Of a stretch of 64,000 nucleotides of DNA, positions 60,620 to 64,000 are shown one piece after another. The stretch comes from Lycorma delicatula (taxonomy: Eukaryota > Arthropoda > Insecta > Hemiptera > Fulgoridae): NCBI RefSeq assembly GCF_047948215.1, contig NC_134465.1:13802522-13866521 (forward strand), given 5' to 3'. Within the stretch, counting starts at the first letter, position 1. Each line of letters starts with the position of its first letter. The notes beneath the pieces were generated by a model. It had not been told where the DNA came from and did no database searches. It was given only the letters and a program-made list of their open reading frames with translations. The position numbers were made by a program, and so were the translations under genes.

Positions 60620-63600
60620 GCGAGTGAAATGTTTGAAATTATAAATTCCCGTCTCTGGGAAACCTTGCGTGACGGGGAAATACCTTTATCATACTTGAAT
60701 TCACGAGAAAAAATACTATCAGAATCGCGTATTTTTCTTTCCGAGAAAGAAAAGTTTTTTTTGTTCCCCAGCGTAATTTTTTTAAAATTTCACAAATCAT
60801 GTAATCTTGTTTTCAGGACTGACTTTATTTTCTAGCGATCGGGACGTTGGAATGCCTAAAGGGCCGCGAGGATATTAAATGACCTGTTGAACCGGTCGTG
60901 CTCAAAGAATAAACAAACTGTAAAATATAACATATTTAATTTTAACATTAAAAAAAACTTTTTTCTACGTTAACAATTTTCAACAATTATAAATTAATTT
61001 TTAAGCACAATTTCCACGAGAAAGCGTTATAAATTAACTCCTTTTTTTTACAAAGAAAGAAAATTATAAAACATAATTCCTACTAAACTTCAATTATTAT
61101 ATCAAACGTTTACGGAGTTAAAAGTAAACAAAATTTGTTTAAGAAGAAAGAATTTTATATTCTTCAAATAATTTTTTTACAATTTATTTAAGCGAACGAC
61201 CACCACAAAAATAAAGTACTACCGATTCCTTATTTTTCTTGGGAACGCGTTATTTAATACGTCAGAAAATTCTAAGTTGTAGCTAAGGCGCTTACACATG
61301 TACACACTCCGACGAGGTTACGATCGGGAATTCCGATCGCGTAATTCCACACGCCACAAAAATATCAGGGGGATGAGTGAAAGTTTCCCTTAAGTCTGTT
61401 CTCTGGCGATCGATCTTAAGGAGGAAAATACAGCAACTTGTAGCATCATACGTTTGACGCTTAAGCGACACTAAATTTTTAGGTAATATGCGGGTCCACC
61501 CGTCCCGGCAAATTCGTAGCGATTTCCTAAAACGATGCGGTCAAAAAAAAAACATCCACAATCGGAAAAGGACTTGAACCGTCCCGTTAGAATCCTAACT
61601 AGATCGCTATTCACAGTTTTCCTATTATCCTCGGTCCAAGATCTTCCCTGGAGTTTTCTGTGATTTTTAAGCGTACGGCCGCTTAATTTGCCCAAAACAA
61701 GTCGGGTATGAACAGTTACTACACCGTTATTTGTGCGGTTCGATAAAGGCGGCACTGCCTACGGAACGAACCAGACTCGGTTCCCTACCCGATGATGTCT
61801 GTACAAAAAAGCCCAAAACACCAAAACTAGAATCGACTTGTTTTTTAAGGAAAATCCCAGTCTTCTAATTCATCGTACACAAATGACATATGATACTTCA
61901 TAGAAAAGTAATTAATTAGCAGACGGTATATAATATAAAACAATATTCTAATCGGAATACATTTTTTACGATCGTGAATTTCACGCAAAAAAAAAAACAA
62001 AGAAAATTAAACTACGATCGTCTGAAGATCCTACAAAAACTGTGACGGATCACTGTAAATAGTTCAATTCTGACGGCGAAGTTATTTAACTATGATTATT
62101 CTTACAAGGGAACCGAACGGATTCTTAGCGGAACACTATCGTTCACTTGACTTGATATTTGCGCGTCAATCGGATGGGATTTGTCAAACAAAACTCACGA
62201 AGATCGGACGCCGCAGAAACCGCACTCGGCTTCGATCGACGTGGCTGTCGGAATTTACAAAACGAAAAGACCAACAAAAGGAATAACAGCTTGCTAATTA
62301 AGCATCAAGAGGCTCAAAACAGAAGGAACGTTTTCTGCAAAGCGGGACACGCTTTAAAAATCGGCAATAGCAATGTTTACTAATGTACACGGTACAAAAT
62401 CTGTAACGCGGTCTTTACAGTACTTTTCTCTCGGCGGTGGTAAATCTAGCAGTCGTTTTCCAAAGGTTTTACGTATGAAATACAATATCATCCTCGTGAA
62501 ACGAAGATCGTTTTTAATTACTTCACGCACATTTTCTTACACCGTCGATCAAAACCAACGTAGCGGTACTTACTTTTAAAAATAGCCGTTCCTGATTGAA
62601 ATCTCTATTACTCGGGCTAACCGAGACTAATAACCGGAACCGGTCGATCGAAATACGTAAAAATATGAAGTACGAAAACGATATTGAAAAAAGTTTACTC
62701 TTAGCCTCCGTAAACGTAAGGTACATTTTTTTTTCTCTTCTTTTTATTATCATTCGCACAAAGATTAAGTCGTATTAGACGACAAAAAAATTAAAAAAAG
62801 AAAGGGATATTTTTATTTTTATATATATTTTTTTAAACAAATCAACAATAAAAAATATAATTTCAAAGGAGAGAAGAAAACCGATCGATGTATTAACGTC
62901 ACCCTTGACTTTTAATGAAGCCAGTTAGTTAAGCTTTAAACTCATAGGCAAAGATGTAGCGCTACAACCCAAAGACTGGATTATCGCTTTAACTTCCTTT
63001 CATTCATTCGGGTAATAATAACGACGAACGATCGATTGCGTGTAATAATATAGATGCGGGGAAAACTTAGTAAATTGAAATAATTTATTTTTACTAATAT
63101 TGCAAATCTTTTAGAAACCGCTTTCGGTTTTTAATAACATAGCTAATTTAAAAACAAAAGTCATCCGTTAACACAGACACGCGTGTAAGAAAAGTACTCC
63201 GTAAGACAGAAATACCAATTTCACTAGTATAGTCGTCACAAAAGAAAACGTTTCGTCGTTTAAGTTATAATTTACTAACCGCTTTAGAGAAATCAAAACA
63301 GTGTTATACACCTTACTCGTACTCTTGTTCTCCTCCATTAAAAAAAATTATTGTTTTTGCTCTCTCTAAAGATCTGTTTTAGAAGCATTATTATAGAAGG
63401 CGTAAAATTGCAAAAGACGGTTTGGGAAAACAGTAGTGTAGAAAATTTTCTACAAAAACCGAGCGAAATCAGATTTTTTTCTATAAGAAAAATTTATGTG
63501 AATTTTATTCACATAATATAATATGAATTATATTTTTTTCACACCGCAGCAAAAAATAAAAACAAAAAAAATTTCACGACAGCGACGTTTTTCCATTCCG

Positions 63601-64000
63601 TTAACTGAAACTGCGTGCGTACGAAATAATTTTGTTGAAACACATTCGTCGGTACAAAATAAAAATTTCCGACCTTTACACGTCGGTTGGTCTAAGTCGA
63701 AATCGCAATTTTAATTTCTTTTTTTAATGCGCCTTAACGAAACCGATATTAGAATTTGTAATACTTAAACCGCGTAAAAATCTTCACAAAAATGCTTAAA
63801 CGCTATTTTTATCGGGTAATCTTTTAAAGTAAAGACGCGCTCGCATCGATTTTCCTGCGGAAAACGGTTACATCTTCGAGAAAGAATCGTAGCCCAAATA
63901 AGGTCATCGCCTAAAACCCTTTCGAATACAGCATTTAAGACACGGAAGTAGAAGCGAATCAAAATAAAATTACAGTTTTCTGCAATTCGAAGGAGCGTTT
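60620..64000. other. Intergenic, no gene recognised
   Basis: About 3.4 kb of AT-rich sequence. Frames at 61471-61755 (minus), 62092-62383 and 62523-62759 lack recognisable motifs. A patch at 61310-61790 is slightly GC-richer. No SINE head or inverted-repeat pair was seen. Confidence 0.5.

Noticed and set aside
61471..61755. 94-codon minus-strand open frame in a GC-richer patch
   Set aside because: I tested it mentally against LINE and transposase motifs without a match, and it has no splice or promoter support.

Overview
This window reads as a eukaryotic, AT-rich, gene-poor stretch of an arthropod genome, most probably an insect. The basis is the density of decayed Tc1/mariner-type, hAT, R1-like and other non-LTR elements and tRNA-derived SINEs, together with microsatellites and the absence of bacterial operons. 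A hemipteran is my best guess from the look of the repeats, but this is an impression that I cannot prove here. CpG is not obviously depleted.

Almost every recognisable coding segment is a broken mobile element. From left to right they are: a 5'-truncated LINE 3' end (1989-2605); R1-like reverse transcriptase relics on opposite strands (about 5735-6240 minus, 9940-10262 plus) and a weaker LINE-like piece (6880-7060); SINE heads near 11.8, 12.1 and 14.2 kb; a Tc1/mariner-superfamily transposase of DD82E (Sailor-like) type (14571-18450) split by a nested 2.67 kb non-LTR element that carries a gag-like ORF1 but no ORF2 (15128-17793); a mariner with matching 31-bp terminal inverted repeats (20945-22273, minus); a short LINE tail with an 11-bp target duplication (27366-27509); two neighbouring Tc1/mariner-type elements with inverted repeats (37574-38787 and 38901-40192); two further transposase relics (42178-42680, 52990-53610); a hAT transposase relic (48051-49547, minus); a SINE with a perfect 16-bp target duplication (56823-57161); and a broken member of a multi-copy metazoan family of unknown function (59012-60619).

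Host-gene candidates are few. The best is a GC-rich island at 29.6-30.8 kb with two overlapping open frames and a short tandem peptide repeat. A second is a small ORF that opens with ATG at 51255 and runs into a good splice donor at 51460. Other GC- and CpG-rich patches (4140-4600, 34500-34900, 55400-55740) could be promoters or first exons, but nothing proves it.

The rest is intergenic or intronic sequence with simple repeats, an almost pure A/T tract (32668-32799) and a striking pair of palindromes (44271-44374). The elements do not form a pathway; the layout is one of repeated insertion and decay. The most informative structure is the nested insertion at 14.6-18.4 kb, where the host transposase reading frame is restored exactly across the proposed target-site duplication.
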